A DNA stretch of 34,441 nucleotides, from NCBI GenBank assembly GCA_913063325.1, contig CAJXYE010000054.1, forward strand, positions 1 to 34,441, given 5' to 3'. Numbering within the stretch: the first letter of the stretch is position 1; each line of letters starts with the position of its first letter. The translations under genes and the position numbers were made by a program. The DNA comes from an uncultured Colwellia sp. GTDB taxonomy: Bacteria; Pseudomonadota; Gammaproteobacteria; Enterobacterales; Alteromonadaceae. Positions 9,174 through 18,034 of the stretch are shown one piece after another. Below the pieces are notes generated by a model. The model was not told where the DNA came from. It did no database searches and was given only the letters and a program-made list of their open reading frames with translations.

Positions 9174-9938
9174 GTGGATTTAGCTACGTTAATTGGTATT
9201 GTGGGTGCCATCGGTCTATTGGCGATGGCGATGGTATTATCGGGTGACATTATGATGTTCGCCGATACCCAATCTGTCATTATTGTTTTTGGTGGTTCAC
9301 TTTTTATCGTGTTATCTAACTACAATTTAGGACAGTTTTTTGGTATTGGTAAAATAATTGGCAAAGCCTTTATGTTCAAGCTGGAAAAGCCTGAAGAGTT
9401 AATTGAAAAAGCCGTTGATATGGCTGATGCTGCACGTAAAGGTGGATTTTTAGCCCTTGAAGAAGCCGAAATTACCAATGCTTTTATGCAAAAAGGTGTT
9501 GATATGCTGGTTGATGGTCATGATGCCGATGTTGTTCGAGCAACCTTGCAAAAAGATATAGACCTAACCACAGAACGCCATGATACCGGCGCAAAAATGA
9601 TGATGGCCTTGGCTGATGTAGCCCCTGCTATGGGGATGATTGGTACCTTAATTGGTTTAGTGGCAATGCTATCAAACATGGATGACCCAAAATCCATCGG
9701 TCCCGCAATGGCGGTTGCTTTACTTACCACTCTTTATGGCGCTTTTCTGGCCAACGTTATTGCTATCCCTATCGCGTCAAAATTAGCGCTACGCATGGCA
9801 GAAGAAAAAATGAACCAAGAATTAGTGCTTGATGCTGTATTGGGCATTCAAGATGGTCAAAATCCGCGTGTTATCGAAGGTTTGTTGAAAAACTACTTAG
9901 CCGAAGGTAAACGAAAAGTTGATACAACGGAAGAGTAA
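9174..9938 (+). CDS. pomA: Flagellar motor stator protein PomA (sodium-driven)
   Basis: This 254-residue inner-membrane protein has four helices (about residues 5-22, 30-48, 145-170 and 180-200) and a large cytoplasmic loop between helices 2 and 3. It aligns almost throughout with Vibrio PomA: MADAARKGGFLALEE, MQKGVDMLVDGHDADVVRA, DVAPAMGMIGTLIGLVAMLS and AVALLTTLYGA. With PomB it forms the ion channel that turns the flagellar rotor. The start is GTG at 9174, supported by AGGAGAG six bases upstream and by family alignment (MDLATLIGI). pomB begins 50 bp downstream, so the two form an operon. Confidence 0.97.
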   Translation: MDLATLIGIVGAIGLLAMAMVLSGDIMMFADTQSVIIVFGGSLFIVLSNYNLGQFFGIGKIIGKAFMFKLEKPEELIEKAVDMADAARKGGFLALEEAEITNAFMQKGVDMLVDGHDADVVRATLQKDIDLTTERHDTGAKMMMALADVAPAMGMIGTLIGLVAMLSNMDDPKSIGPAMAVALLTTLYGAFLANVIAIPIASKLALRMAEEKMNQELVLDAVLGIQDGQNPRVIEGLLKNYLAEGKRKVDTTEE

Positions 9939-9988
9939 TAACGTGATGATGTTGACTGAAGTTAAAGCAGTAATGTTAGGAGTTGTGC

Positions 9989-10930
9989 ATGGCTGAAAAA
10001 TGTAAGTGTCCACCTCCAGGACTGCCCGCGTGGATGGGCACCTTTGCCGATTTGATGTCGTTATTGATGTGTTTCTTTGTACTACTTTTATCTTTTTCTG
10101 AAATGGATGTCTTAAAGTTCAAGCAAATAGCGGGCTCGATGAAGTTTGCTTTCGGTGTGCAAAATAAGATTGAAGTCAAAGATATTCCAAAGGGAACGAG
10201 TATTATTGCTCAAGAGTTCCGTCCAGGAAAACCTGAGCCAACGCCTATTGAAGTTATTCAGCAGCAAACCATGGAAATGACGCAGCAAATGTTAGAATTT
10301 CAAGCCGGAGATGAAACCTCTGCTGGTGGTAGGCAAGAGCAACGAGGCACTGAACGTGGCGGTCAATCTCAAAACACAGAAGACGCATTATCACAACAAG
10401 CGTTAGATCAAGCTAAGCAAGATATGGAAGAAGCTGCTCAAGAGCAAGTGAATGAGTTAGTGAAGAAAATTGCCGAGCAACTTGAACAACAAATTCAAGA
10501 TGGTGCTATAGAGTTAGAATCTTTAGGGCAACAAGTCATTATTCGTATACGAGAAAATGGCTCATTCCCATCAGGTTCTGCCTTTTTGCAACCTAAATTT
10601 TGGCCTATCATTCACGAGATCGGCGAGTTATTAAATACCGTACCAGGTGAAATCATGGTATCAGGTAATACTGATAATCGTGGTGTCGATTCTGAATTGT
10701 TTAGTTCTAACTGGGATCTATCGAGTAAGCGTGCAGTAGCAATAGCGCATCAATTGATTAAGGTACCTAATTTTGACCCTGCACGTTTGGTGGTCGCTGG
10801 GCATGCTGATACCCGTCCTTTAGTACCTAATACCAATGCACTTAATCGTCGCCGAAATCGTCGTGTTGAAATTGCTATTAACCAAGGTAAGGCAAAAGAA
10901 ACTGAGCGGATAGGCATTACAAAAGATTAG
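9989..10930 (+). CDS. pomB: Flagellar motor stator protein PomB (sodium-driven)
   Basis: This 313-residue protein has one membrane helix and a periplasmic OmpA-like peptidoglycan-binding domain that anchors the stator. The ion-binding aspartate is Asp21 in GTFADLMSLLMCF (Asp24 in Vibrio PomB). The plug and linker region after the helix (KFAFGVQNKIEVKDIPKG) also matches PomB rather than MotB, which argues for Na+ coupling. The linker at residues about 85-150 is very Gln/Glu-rich. The C-terminal domain shows GNTDNRG...LSSKRAVAIA and NRRRNRRVEIAI. ATG 9989 was chosen over TTG 9983 because AGGAG (9978-9982) sits six bases upstream. Confidence 0.97.
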   Translation: MAEKCKCPPPGLPAWMGTFADLMSLLMCFFVLLLSFSEMDVLKFKQIAGSMKFAFGVQNKIEVKDIPKGTSIIAQEFRPGKPEPTPIEVIQQQTMEMTQQMLEFQAGDETSAGGRQEQRGTERGGQSQNTEDALSQQALDQAKQDMEEAAQEQVNELVKKIAEQLEQQIQDGAIELESLGQQVIIRIRENGSFPSGSAFLQPKFWPIIHEIGELLNTVPGEIMVSGNTDNRGVDSELFSSNWDLSSKRAVAIAHQLIKVPNFDPARLVVAGHADTRPLVPNTNALNRRRNRRVEIAINQGKAKETERIGITKD

Positions 10931-10974
10931 AAAGCAGTACTTTAGCGGTAATTTCGAGACTTAACGTTAAAAGC

Positions 10975-11003
10975 TTAAAAAAGGCAGACGAATAGTGTAC
11001 AAT
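10975..11003 (+). promoter_or_regulatory. Probable sigma-70 promoter of thiI
   Basis: TTAAAA (10975-10980) and TACAAT (10998-11003) are separated by 17 bases. The -10 box matches five of six consensus positions and the -35 box four of six. It lies 39 bases before the thiI start, after pomB ends. Confidence 0.55.
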
Positions 11004-11042
11004 GCGCGCCATTATTTCTTTGTCTTTTTTAGGTTATAACCG

Positions 11043-12497
11043 ATGAAATTTATCGTTAAACTTCAATCCGAGATCACCATTAAATCTCGCCCCGTTCGTA
11101 AACGTTTTACTAAAATATTAGAGTCGAGCGTTAAAAATGTTTTACGACGTATTGACGAGCAAGTCACTACACGTATGAACTGGGATAATATTGAAGTAAA
11201 TACTAAAGACAATTCCCCCGAAAATCGTGAACGTTTAGTAGAAGCATTAAAGTGCATTCCTGGTATACCGATGTTTTTAGAAGTACAGCAAACTGATTTT
11301 GTTGATGTTCATGATATTTTTGAAAAAACGTTAGCAGTTCATGCCAAATCGATTGAAAATAAGAGCTTTTGTGTCCGTGCTAAACGTACTGGTGACCACG
11401 ACTTTAACTCATTAAAAGTTGAGCAATATGTTGGTGGCGGTTTAAACCAAAATGTTGAAAGTGCGAAAGTTAAATTAAAAAATCCTGATATTACTATTCA
11501 TTTAGAAATTAAAAACAAAGATTTATTTATTGTAACCCAGCGTCATATTGGTCTTGGTGGTTTCCCTATCGCGACTCAAGAAGATGTATTGTCATTGATG
11601 TCAGGTGGTTTTGATTCAGGTGTTTCTAGTTACCAGATGATCAAAAAAGGTGCTCGTACACATTATTGTTTCTTTAATCTTGGTGGCTCAGCGCACGAAG
11701 TGGGCGTTAAGCAAATTAGTTATTATTTGTGGAACAAGTTTGGTGCATCACATAAAGTAAAATTCTTTGCCGTAGATTTTGAACCTGTTGTAGGTGAGAT
11801 CTTAGAGAACGTTGAAAACAGCCAGATGGGTGTTGTGTTAAAGCGCATGATGATACGTGCGGCAACTAAAATAGCTGAAAAAGGTAAAATTCAAGCGCTT
11901 GTTACCGGTGAGAGTTTAGGTCAAGTTTCAAGCCAAACCTTAACTAACTTAAACGTGATTAATCGCGTAACCGATACCTTGATTCTTCGTCCTTTAGCTG
12001 CTTATGATAAACAAGATATTATTGATATAGCACGTAAAATTGGCACAGAAGAGTTCTCCAAGACTATTCCTGAATACTGTGGTGTTATTTCGAAAAAACC
12101 AACAGTTAAAGCGGTTTTATCTAAAGTTGAAGAAGAGGAAGGTAATTTCAATTTCGATATTTTAGATAAAGTTATCAGCGAGACACGTGTTTATGATATT
12201 CGTGATATAGGTAAAGAATCGGAAGAAGAAATTCGAGCGGTAGATCTTGTCGAAGACATTCCTGCCAATGCTGTGATTCTTGATATCCGTAGCCCAGAAG
12301 AAGAAGAAGATAAACCATTAGACTTAGATAATGTAGAAGTGAAACATATTCCATTTTATAAACTTGCCACGCAGTTTGGCGACTTAGATATGTCTAAAGA
12401 TTACTTACTTTATTGTGACCATGGTGTGATGAGTAAACTACAGGCACTGTACTTACTTGATAATGGTTTCAAAAACGTAAAAGTGTATCGCCCTTAA
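11043..12497 (+). CDS. thiI: tRNA 4-thiouridine synthetase / sulfurtransferase ThiI with rhodanese domain
   Basis: This 484-residue protein adenylates U8 of tRNA and inserts sulfur; with its rhodanese domain it also supports thiazole synthesis for thiamine. Domains: N-terminal ferredoxin-like and THUMP region (about 1-165), PP-loop ATPase with SGGFDS at 187-192, and a C-terminal rhodanese domain (about 400-484). The two redox cysteines are Cys346 (EYCGV) and Cys458 ([10 protein letters not shown]), exactly two residues offset from Cys344 and Cys456 of Escherichia coli. This is therefore the long, self-sufficient form. The ribosome site is a short AGG. Confidence 0.97.
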   Translation: MKFIVKLQSEITIKSRPVRKRFTKILESSVKNVLRRIDEQVTTRMNWDNIEVNTKDNSPENRERLVEALKCIPGIPMFLEVQQTDFVDVHDIFEKTLAVHAKSIENKSFCVRAKRTGDHDFNSLKVEQYVGGGLNQNVESAKVKLKNPDITIHLEIKNKDLFIVTQRHIGLGGFPIATQEDVLSLMSGGFDSGVSSYQMIKKGARTHYCFFNLGGSAHEVGVKQISYYLWNKFGASHKVKFFAVDFEPVVGEILENVENSQMGVVLKRMMIRAATKIAEKGKIQALVTGESLGQVSSQTLTNLNVINRVTDTLILRPLAAYDKQDIIDIARKIGTEEFSKTIPEYCGVISKKPTVKAVLSKVEEEEGNFNFDILDKVISETRVYDIRDIGKESEEEIRAVDLVEDIPANAVILDIRSPEEEEDKPLDLDNVEVKHIPFYKLATQFGDLDMSKDYLLYCDHGVMSKLQALYLLDNGFKNVKVYRP

Positions 12498-12545
12498 TAG
12501 TTAACCCTATAGCTATTCATTGATCGCTAGATTGATGCGATTACC

Positions 12546-12581
12546 GAATTGATAGTTGAATTGATAGTTGAATTGATAATT
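12546..12581 (+). repeat. Three tandem copies of a 12-bp repeat
   Basis: GAATTGATAGTT occurs at 12546-12557 and 12558-12569, followed by GAATTGATAATT at 12570-12581. It lies in the convergent gap between thiI and the PanE gene. There are no spacers, so it is a simple tandem repeat. Confidence 0.9.
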
Positions 12582-12612
12582 GAAACATTAAGTAAAATAT
12601 TAATGTTTCAAT
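12579..12612. terminator. 13-bp hairpin between convergent thiI and panE, possible weak bidirectional terminator
   Basis: Arms 12579-12591 and 12600-12612 are perfectly complementary (core TTGAAACATTAA) around an 8-base loop. The right arm overlaps the last codons and the stop of the PanE-type gene. The stem is AT-rich and no long T-run follows, so the terminator role is uncertain. Confidence 0.5.
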
Positions 12613-13555
12613 ATTTAAGGTTCAACACCTGTTGCCACAATCGAGTATTTTCGGGGGTGGCAATATTATATTTTTGGCCTAAACGGTGAATATAACCGTT
12701 TATATAATCTATTTCGGTTACTCTCCCTGCCAAAACATCACTACGCATTGACGAGCAGTTTTTAGCCGTTGATTGCGCTACTTTCTGCACTATGGCTTGT
12801 AAGTCATCAAAGACTAAGTCTATTTCTTCAGCTTGACTGATCTCAATTATTTCATCTAATAACGAATCAATCTGTTTGGTAAACCTCTTTTCATTCACTT
12901 CGCCATTATCAATGTTATTAATAGCTGTAATAGGATTTATCACACAATTTATGGCGAGCTTTAGCCACTGTTTTTGTACTATATGTTGATGGTAAGTTAC
13001 TTGCGGTAGGGCATTGTTCAATAGGCTGCAAAGTTGTCTTTGTTGGGATAAATCTAGCTCACCTGAAATTAGGCCAATATCACTTTGGCCTAATCCAGTA
13101 TGAGTTATCGCTAATGGTGCGCTTCTAAGGCAGCCATGGGTCGTTAGCATTGCAAGCATTACTTGCTTACTGGGTAGTGATTTAGCTGCCGCTTCAGCAG
13201 TACCCATACCATTGTGAGCTAAAATGACTATGCATTGAGAGGAGATATCTTTTGCTATTTTTTTTACTACCTCGACAATGTGAAAGGATTTTAAGCATAA
13301 AATAATAACATCAGCTGATTTTATATCTGCCATTTGACTATAACTGAGGCTGTGCTCTGAAGTGCGCTCTTGCTGGTAAGCAGTGAATTGATACTTGGCA
13401 GATTTTAGCTCACTTATACTGAGTGAATTTTGATTTGAGGTAAACAGAGTAACGTTTATATGCAGGGGTGAATCTGTTTGAGATAAATGATGATACCAAA
13501 GTAAGCCCATTGCCCCTTGTCCAACGACTACAATATTATTTAGCTTATTAGTCAT
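12608..13555 (-). CDS. panE: 2-dehydropantoate 2-reductase (PanE/ApbA family)
   Basis: This 315-residue NADPH-dependent reductase of ketopantoate acts in the pantothenate/CoA pathway. The N-terminal Rossmann motif GQGAMG lies near residue 12. The C-terminal helical domain has the catalytic lysine in KQWLKLAINCVINPITAI and the substrate glutamate in TEIDYINGYI, both typical of true PanE. I chose the ATG at 13555 (MTNKLNNIVVVGQG) because family members start a few residues before the Rossmann motif. An ATG six codons upstream (13573) is possible, and neither has a clear ribosome site. Paralogues with other 2-keto substrates exist, so the exact substrate is inferred. Confidence 0.88.
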   Translation of the reverse strand: MTNKLNNIVVVGQGAMGLLWYHHLSQTDSPLHINVTLFTSNQNSLSISELKSAKYQFTAYQQERTSEHSLSYSQMADIKSADVIILCLKSFHIVEVVKKIAKDISSQCIVILAHNGMGTAEAAAKSLPSKQVMLAMLTTHGCLRSAPLAITHTGLGQSDIGLISGELDLSQQRQLCSLLNNALPQVTYHQHIVQKQWLKLAINCVINPITAINNIDNGEVNEKRFTKQIDSLLDEIIEISQAEEIDLVFDDLQAIVQKVAQSTAKNCSSMRSDVLAGRVTEIDYINGYIHRLGQKYNIATPENTRLWQQVLNLKY

Positions 13556-13600
13556 GAGTTTTCTATGTACCATTTATTAAGTTAGTTGTAACGAATTTAG

Positions 13601-13978
13601 CTAGTATTTCTTAGTAATGTTTTTGCGAAAAAAACGTAGATAAAGCCACTTTGTTAATACAAATAAACTAATGCCAATAATATCAGCAATAAAATCACCT
13701 AATTGACCACTTCTATAACCTAAAAATGATTGGCCAATTTCAGTCAGGGCGCCATAAAAAATCAGTAAAGGCATACAAATAGAGAGTGGTAACTTTATAA
13801 TAGAATGACTAACCCAAGTTAGAATGAAAAAGCTTGTGAGGTGCCCTATAGTATCAAGTGCAGGAAATTGAAATAAACGTTTCCGTAAAGGATCGGGTAA
13901 AAATTCATGTGCGAAAAGCAGTAATATCGAGATAATACTTACCGTTATAAAAAAGTAATAATGTTGGCGAGCTCTCAC
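13601..13978 (-). CDS. VanZ-like family membrane protein
   Basis: This 125-residue protein has four predicted membrane helices (about residues 7-24, 43-62, 64-82 and 94-113). It shows the VanZ-family pattern: a His in LDTIGHLTSFFIL, an acidic TEIGQSFLGYRSGQLGDFIADIIGISLF segment, and a basic C-terminus. The namesake VanZ gives low-level teicoplanin resistance, but most chromosomal members have no known job, so I assign family only. The start is GTG at 13978 with no clear ribosome site; no nearby ATG offers a better choice. It lies 45 bp upstream of the PanE gene on the same strand, probably co-transcribed. Confidence 0.8.
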   Translation of the reverse strand: MRARQHYYFFITVSIISILLLFAHEFLPDPLRKRLFQFPALDTIGHLTSFFILTWVSHSIIKLPLSICMPLLIFYGALTEIGQSFLGYRSGQLGDFIADIIGISLFVLTKWLYLRFFRKNITKKY

Positions 13979-14129
13979 GAAGAATCTACAATTTAATATG
14001 GAAGTGACTAGATATTAGCATGTATTGACCTGTATTTGTTGCTGGGTTATTCAAGCTATATAAGTTAGTCGATATAAATTCGCCACTGTTAGTTTTGAGC
14101 ATTAGTTGCGTGCTTAAATAGCAAAGGTA

Positions 14130-14443
14130 TATACCCGCTCCACCTGAAGATGCAGGATTCAGCTGGAATTATAAACGCCTTTAGGCAAGGCATTGATTGA
14201 AGAGAATAGTTATTCAGGAGAATATGCTCCTGCATTCTCTATTAAGCTACATCCGTGTAGCGTTATTGTCGAAATCAATAACGTAGTATAAAGCGTTTAT
14301 AAACCAGCCCTTTGGGGAAGCCTGAGCAAAACATAATCGTCGTTACATTTGTTTTTAAGGGAATAACCCTTAACAAAAAAGGCGCCTTGATTATGGTTCG
14401 CTCAGGTTTCCTGAAACTAGCATCTTCAAGTGGAACGGGTATA
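14130..14443. mobile_element. 314-bp MITE-like element with 24-bp terminal inverted repeats and internal hairpins
   Basis: The ends, TATACCCGCTCC... (14130-14153) and ...GGAACGGGTATA (14420-14443), are inverted repeats matching at 22 of 24 positions. No frame codes for a transposase, so it would be non-autonomous. The interior is highly foldable: ATAAACGC (14171-14178) pairs with GCGTTTAT (14293-14300) and encloses three hairpins (14202-14239, 14246-14261, 14261-14283). The right part forms a second long stem, 14316-14338 with 14389-14411, capped by TTAAGGG/CCCTTAA (14355-14373). TA or TATA at the ends could be a target duplication. It sits between the VanZ-like gene and yajQ. Confidence 0.75.
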
Positions 14444-14485
14444 ATAGCGGGCATAAGTAAACCAACCTACCATAGAGAATAAATT

Positions 14486-14968
14486 ATGCCATCAATGGAT
14501 ATCGTATCAGAAACTGATCTAGAAGAAGTTAAAAATGCTGTAGATAATGCTAATCGTGAAATTACCACACGTTTCGATTTTCGTGGCATAGAGGCAAGTT
14601 TTGAGTGGAAAAAGCCTAATGTTATTTTAAAGGCCGAAGGTGATTTTCAATTAAAACAAATGTGCGACATGTTACGTGGTCAGTTAGCTAAGCGTAACGT
14701 CGACTCTAAAGCCATGAATGTGGGTGATGCTAGTGCCTCAGGGAGAAACTGGAGTCAGCAAGTTACCTTTAAAGAAGGTATCGAGCAGGATATGGCTAAA
14801 AAAGTAGTTAAACTTATCAAAGCTGAAAAGCTAAAAGTACAAGCCGCTATTCAAGGTGAGCAAGTACGTGTTACCGGTAAAAAACGAGATGATCTACAAG
14901 CGGTAATGCAATTAATCCGTACTGCAGAATTAGAACAATCATTTCAGTTTAATAACTTTAAAGACTAG
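14486..14968 (+). CDS. yajQ: YajQ family nucleotide-binding protein (UPF0234)
   Basis: This 160-residue cytosolic protein has two ferredoxin-like folds. The signature N-terminus [20 protein letters not shown] is followed by [22 protein letters not shown] and the C-terminal [19 protein letters not shown]. Members bind nucleic acids or nucleotides; a Xanthomonas homologue binds cyclic di-GMP and acts with a transcription factor, but this is not shown for this group. AGAGAA about 7 bases upstream serves as the ribosome site. It is a single gene with its own terminator downstream and the inverted-repeat element upstream. Confidence 0.95.
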   Translation: MPSMDIVSETDLEEVKNAVDNANREITTRFDFRGIEASFEWKKPNVILKAEGDFQLKQMCDMLRGQLAKRNVDSKAMNVGDASASGRNWSQQVTFKEGIEQDMAKKVVKLIKAEKLKVQAAIQGEQVRVTGKKRDDLQAVMQLIRTAELEQSFQFNNFKD

Positions 14969-14995
14969 TACGGACTTTAAAAATTACTGACAATG

Positions 14996-15023
14996 AAAAA
15001 CATAGCTGGTGCTATGTTTTTTT
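14996..15023. terminator. Bidirectional intrinsic terminator between yajQ and the Tad operon
   Basis: AAAAACATAGC (14996-15006) and GCTATGTTTTT (15011-15021) form a perfect 11-bp stem with loop TGGT. A T-run extends to 15023, and the A-run on the left serves the minus strand. It ends yajQ and probably also the convergent tad operon, whose last gene stops at 15088. Confidence 0.9.
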
Positions 15024-15087
15024 ATGGACGCTCAACTCATACCGATGAAATTACACCTAATTGTTTTTAGTTCATTTTAGTCTGTTA

Positions 15088-16071
15088 TTAGTTTAGTGAG
15101 GTCGATGCATCGGCTGACACTTCGCTTTCACGTAAATAAATTTTCACATTTTCTAAGTTAATATGACCTTTTTCAAAATATGTAGGTGAAAGGTCAATGG
15201 CGTTTTGTAAAAAATATTCAGCTTCCTGGTAGCGACCATCTAATAATAAGAAGTAACCGATATCATTATATGCTTCGGCGGTGGTCATTACTTGTTTAAA
15301 TAGCTGAATCGACTTGCTGTATTGCCCTGTTCGCACATAAATTAGTCCTAGATTAAGCTTAGCTCGTTCATAATCGGAGTTGATATCAAGGGCTTTTTTA
15401 TAATAACTCTCAGCTAAGATATAATGATGGCTTAAATAATACGAAAAGCCTATGTTGGTGTAAATTAATGATAAATCATCTGAAATAGGGATGAGTAAAT
15501 TAAAAATCTTCCTGGCATAATCGTGACGACTATCAAGGTCACTTAACACAGCTAATGCATTATAAGCGAGTATGGGTGATTGATTATCAAGAGTGATAAA
15601 ATGTTTAATTGAGGCATTTTTATCAAGTCGTAGCTGATCCAATTTAACCGTGCGTTCAAGTGTTTTTTTGGCTTTGTCCATATTCTTGTGTTCTAAATGA
15701 TAAATACCCATTTGAGCCAGCGCGGCGATATGATTTGGCTTGATGGTTAATACATGTTTAAAGGCTCTGGCTGCTAATTCAGGGCTATCTAATGTATTTT
15801 GCATATCACCAATGGTATAAAGAATGTCGACATCCTCGTTATCAAATTCCAGCGCTTGAATATAATAAAAAATAGCTTGGTCAAGGTTATTACTTTTCAC
15901 TTCTTGCTCGGCTAACATTATGGCTTGTTCTTTTGATTTGATGGCACTATCTGAAGATGATGTTGAATCACCCTCATTCGTTTTGTCTGTCGTAGAACAA
16001 GCTGAGAACATAAAAATACAGATGAAAAATAGGCCGAAGACGAGTAAATTCTTTCTGTTAGAGTATTTCAT
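15088..16071 (-). CDS. tadD: TPR-repeat lipoprotein, TadD-type component of the Tad pilus locus
   Basis: This 327-residue protein starts with a lipoprotein signal (lipobox FSAC, Cys25) and an acidic Ser-rich linker. At least five tetratricopeptide-type helical repeats follow between about residues 50 and 300, e.g. LDQAIFYYIQALEFDNEDVD, PELAARAFKHVLTIKPNHIA and YILAESYYKKALDINSDYE. Known Tad systems have a TPR lipoprotein, TadD, that acts as a pilotin or assembly factor for the outer-membrane secretin. Position after tadC (2-bp gap), lipid anchor and repeats support that role; sequence alone cannot tell it from other TPR lipoproteins. It is the last gene of the operon. Confidence 0.85.
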   Translation of the reverse strand: MKYSNRKNLLVFGLFFICIFMFSACSTTDKTNEGDSTSSSDSAIKSKEQAIMLAEQEVKSNNLDQAIFYYIQALEFDNEDVDILYTIGDMQNTLDSPELAARAFKHVLTIKPNHIAALAQMGIYHLEHKNMDKAKKTLERTVKLDQLRLDKNASIKHFITLDNQSPILAYNALAVLSDLDSRHDYARKIFNLLIPISDDLSLIYTNIGFSYYLSHHYILAESYYKKALDINSDYERAKLNLGLIYVRTGQYSKSIQLFKQVMTTAEAYNDIGYFLLLDGRYQEAEYFLQNAIDLSPTYFEKGHINLENVKIYLRESEVSADASTSLN

Positions 16072-16073
16072 AA

Positions 16074-17051
16074 TTAAAAGGCCTTATCCCAAACATTCAT
16101 CACTTTCAATACTGCAGGACCGACGGCAACAATAAAAAAGGATGGCCAAATACAGAACATCATCGGAAATATCATTTTAACACCAAGCTTGGCGGCGTTT
16201 TCTTCTGCCGCTTGCAAGCGTTTGTCTCGATACTCATCAGCATAAACTCGAATGGTTTCAGCAACACCTGTACCCAGTCTAAGGCTTTGCACAATAACTG
16301 AGTTTAAACCTCGGATATCTTCTAAACCTGTTCTATCACTAAATTCTTGTAAAGCTTGTTGCATTGACAGACCAACACGAACTTTACTGCAAACTAAGCC
16401 TATTTCATGGGATAGAGCAGGGTGGACAAAAGCCAATTCATTTTTAACGCGTTGGAAAGCTTCTAATAAACCTAAGCCTGCTTCACAACAAACAATTAAT
16501 AAATCTAACGCATCAGGAAAGAATTTTCGTAACTCTTTCATGCGATTACTGGCTAATTTATGTAGGACTAGCGCAGGTAAAATATAAAAGAGGCCGATAA
16601 TAGATATAAATATATATACGGTCACTAAGGGAGATAAACCTCCAGCAAAGTTAACAATAGCAATTGAAATTAATACCCCACTTAACAAAGACATCAGTTT
16701 AATAGCATTGAATACCTTTAGGGCATTAGTGGAATGAAGTCCCGCATGAATCAGTAGTTTTTTGGTGGCTTTATCACCAGCGAAGTTATTATTAATTAAC
16801 GGCATAGCATTAAGCTTTTCTAAATTATGTTCAAGGGTTGATGAATAATCTTCTTGGCTATGAGTAGCAGATGTTGGTTGCTTTTTAAGTTTATCTATCT
16901 GCGCCTTTACTGGCGAATAAATACCTGAAAATAGATTATATAAAGCAATGGCTAAAGTGACCCCTGCTGTTGCGGCAATAATGTAAATGAGCCATTCAAC
17001 TAATACTTTATTACTAATAAAACTTTGCAATAAACCTTGTAAAAATTCCAT
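16074..17051 (-). CDS. tadC: Tad pilus platform protein TadC (T2SF/GspF-like domain)
   Basis: This 325-residue inner-membrane protein has an N-terminal helix (about 18-44), two central helices (about 120-165) and a C-terminal helix (about 292-315). The cytosolic GspF/T2SSF domain has RKFFPDALDLLIVCCEAGLG, QALQEFSDRTGLEDI and YRDKRLQAAEENAAKLGVK. TadB and TadC form the membrane platform that the TadA ATPase drives. GAGG nine bases upstream serves as ribosome site, and the gene begins three bases after the tadB stop. Confidence 0.93.
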   Translation of the reverse strand: MEFLQGLLQSFISNKVLVEWLIYIIAATAGVTLAIALYNLFSGIYSPVKAQIDKLKKQPTSATHSQEDYSSTLEHNLEKLNAMPLINNNFAGDKATKKLLIHAGLHSTNALKVFNAIKLMSLLSGVLISIAIVNFAGGLSPLVTVYIFISIIGLFYILPALVLHKLASNRMKELRKFFPDALDLLIVCCEAGLGLLEAFQRVKNELAFVHPALSHEIGLVCSKVRVGLSMQQALQEFSDRTGLEDIRGLNSVIVQSLRLGTGVAETIRVYADEYRDKRLQAAEENAAKLGVKMIFPMMFCIWPSFFIVAVGPAVLKVMNVWDKAF

Positions 17052-17054
17052 GAT

Positions 17055-18023
17055 TTATACCTCGATTTGAATCAATTTTTTAATCCACCAAATGCCTAAC
17101 AACATGCCGCCGCCGCCCCACTTGAGCAGATTTATTCCAGCTGACGTAGCGGTTAATTCGCTAACATAACTTGGCGAAGATAAATATAAAACGGCAAAGA
17201 GTGCAAAAGGCATTAATACCAACACCCAACCGGAAAGACGTCCCTCAGCAGATAAGGTTTTAATTTTCCTTTTAAAGGTGAATCGTTGTCTGATCACTTT
17301 AGATAGTTTATCGATATTTTCAGCAAGGTTACCGCCGGTCGATTTTTGAATAGCAACCGCGCTAGAAAATGCCATGGCGGAGGTGCTTGGCACGCGTTTA
17401 ACAAAATTAAGTAATGCTGTTTTGGTGTCATTACCAAAATTAATGCGATTGAACATTATTTTGAATTCATCGGCTAAATGACCATCCATTTCCTCAAAGA
17501 CAAGTTTAATGGCATCACTAAAAGCATAACCAGCTTGCAAGCCTCTTTTGAGTACATCTAATGCCTCAGGAAATTGCTCTTCAATGAGTTCCATTCGTTT
17601 GCTCATATCTCGGTTTAATTTTAGATGAAACCCTAGCAAAATTAACAGGGCACAGATCAAACTAAATAACCAATCATTACTCAACAAGAAAAGCATGAAA
17701 AAGACAACGATGCTGCTAGCTAAGGCAAGTGCAAAATACTGATGACCTAATAATTTAGAGCCAGAAATTTCCATCTTATAGGTTAAGTTTGCAATCCAAG
17801 GTAAGGACTCTAGCCAGTGAGTAAATGCCGGTAATTGCTCGACGCGCTTGTTAAGCAATAAGTTTTTTTCAATATCTTTATCTTTTAATGCCAAAGACAG
17901 TAAATGCTTTTTCAGCTGCTTGGTATCGGCTCGTTGTGGGTTGTATACCGAAACAAACAAGCTTTGAGATAATAATACCACTGCGATAAAGACCAAAAGT
18001 AAAAATATAAGTTGAGGACTCAT
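17055..18023 (-). CDS. tadB: Tad pilus platform protein TadB (T2SF/GspF-like domain)
   Basis: This 322-residue protein is a paralogue of TadC. It has an N-terminal helix (residues 3-24), a helix pair near 96-130, a cytosolic T2SSF domain (about 150-275) containing EEQFPEALDVLKRGLQAGY, STGGNLAENIDKLSKVIRQR and KTLSAEGRLSGWVL, and C-terminal helices. It recruits the TadA ATPase and is needed for Flp extrusion. A strong AGGAGG precedes the ATG. The spacing to tadA is 11 bp. Confidence 0.94.
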   Translation of the reverse strand: MSPQLIFLLLVFIAVVLLSQSLFVSVYNPQRADTKQLKKHLLSLALKDKDIEKNLLLNKRVEQLPAFTHWLESLPWIANLTYKMEISGSKLLGHQYFALALASSIVVFFMLFLLSNDWLFSLICALLILLGFHLKLNRDMSKRMELIEEQFPEALDVLKRGLQAGYAFSDAIKLVFEEMDGHLADEFKIMFNRINFGNDTKTALLNFVKRVPSTSAMAFSSAVAIQKSTGGNLAENIDKLSKVIRQRFTFKRKIKTLSAEGRLSGWVLVLMPFALFAVLYLSSPSYVSELTATSAGINLLKWGGGGMLLGIWWIKKLIQIEV

Positions 18024-18034
18024 AGTGCCTCCTA

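Noticed and set aside
9174..9938. MotA instead of PomA
   Set aside because: The protein matches sodium-type PomA along its length, and the partner has the PomB-type N-terminus and linker.
10931..11042. TPP riboswitch before thiI
   Set aside because: The gap of 112 bases lacks the conserved TPP-riboswitch core; a plain promoter fits better.
12546..12581. Short direct repeats considered as a CRISPR remnant
   Set aside because: Units are 12 bp and contiguous, with no spacers and no cas genes.
14130..14443. Complete insertion sequence
   Set aside because: There is no reading frame long enough for a transposase; only the ends and hairpins are present.
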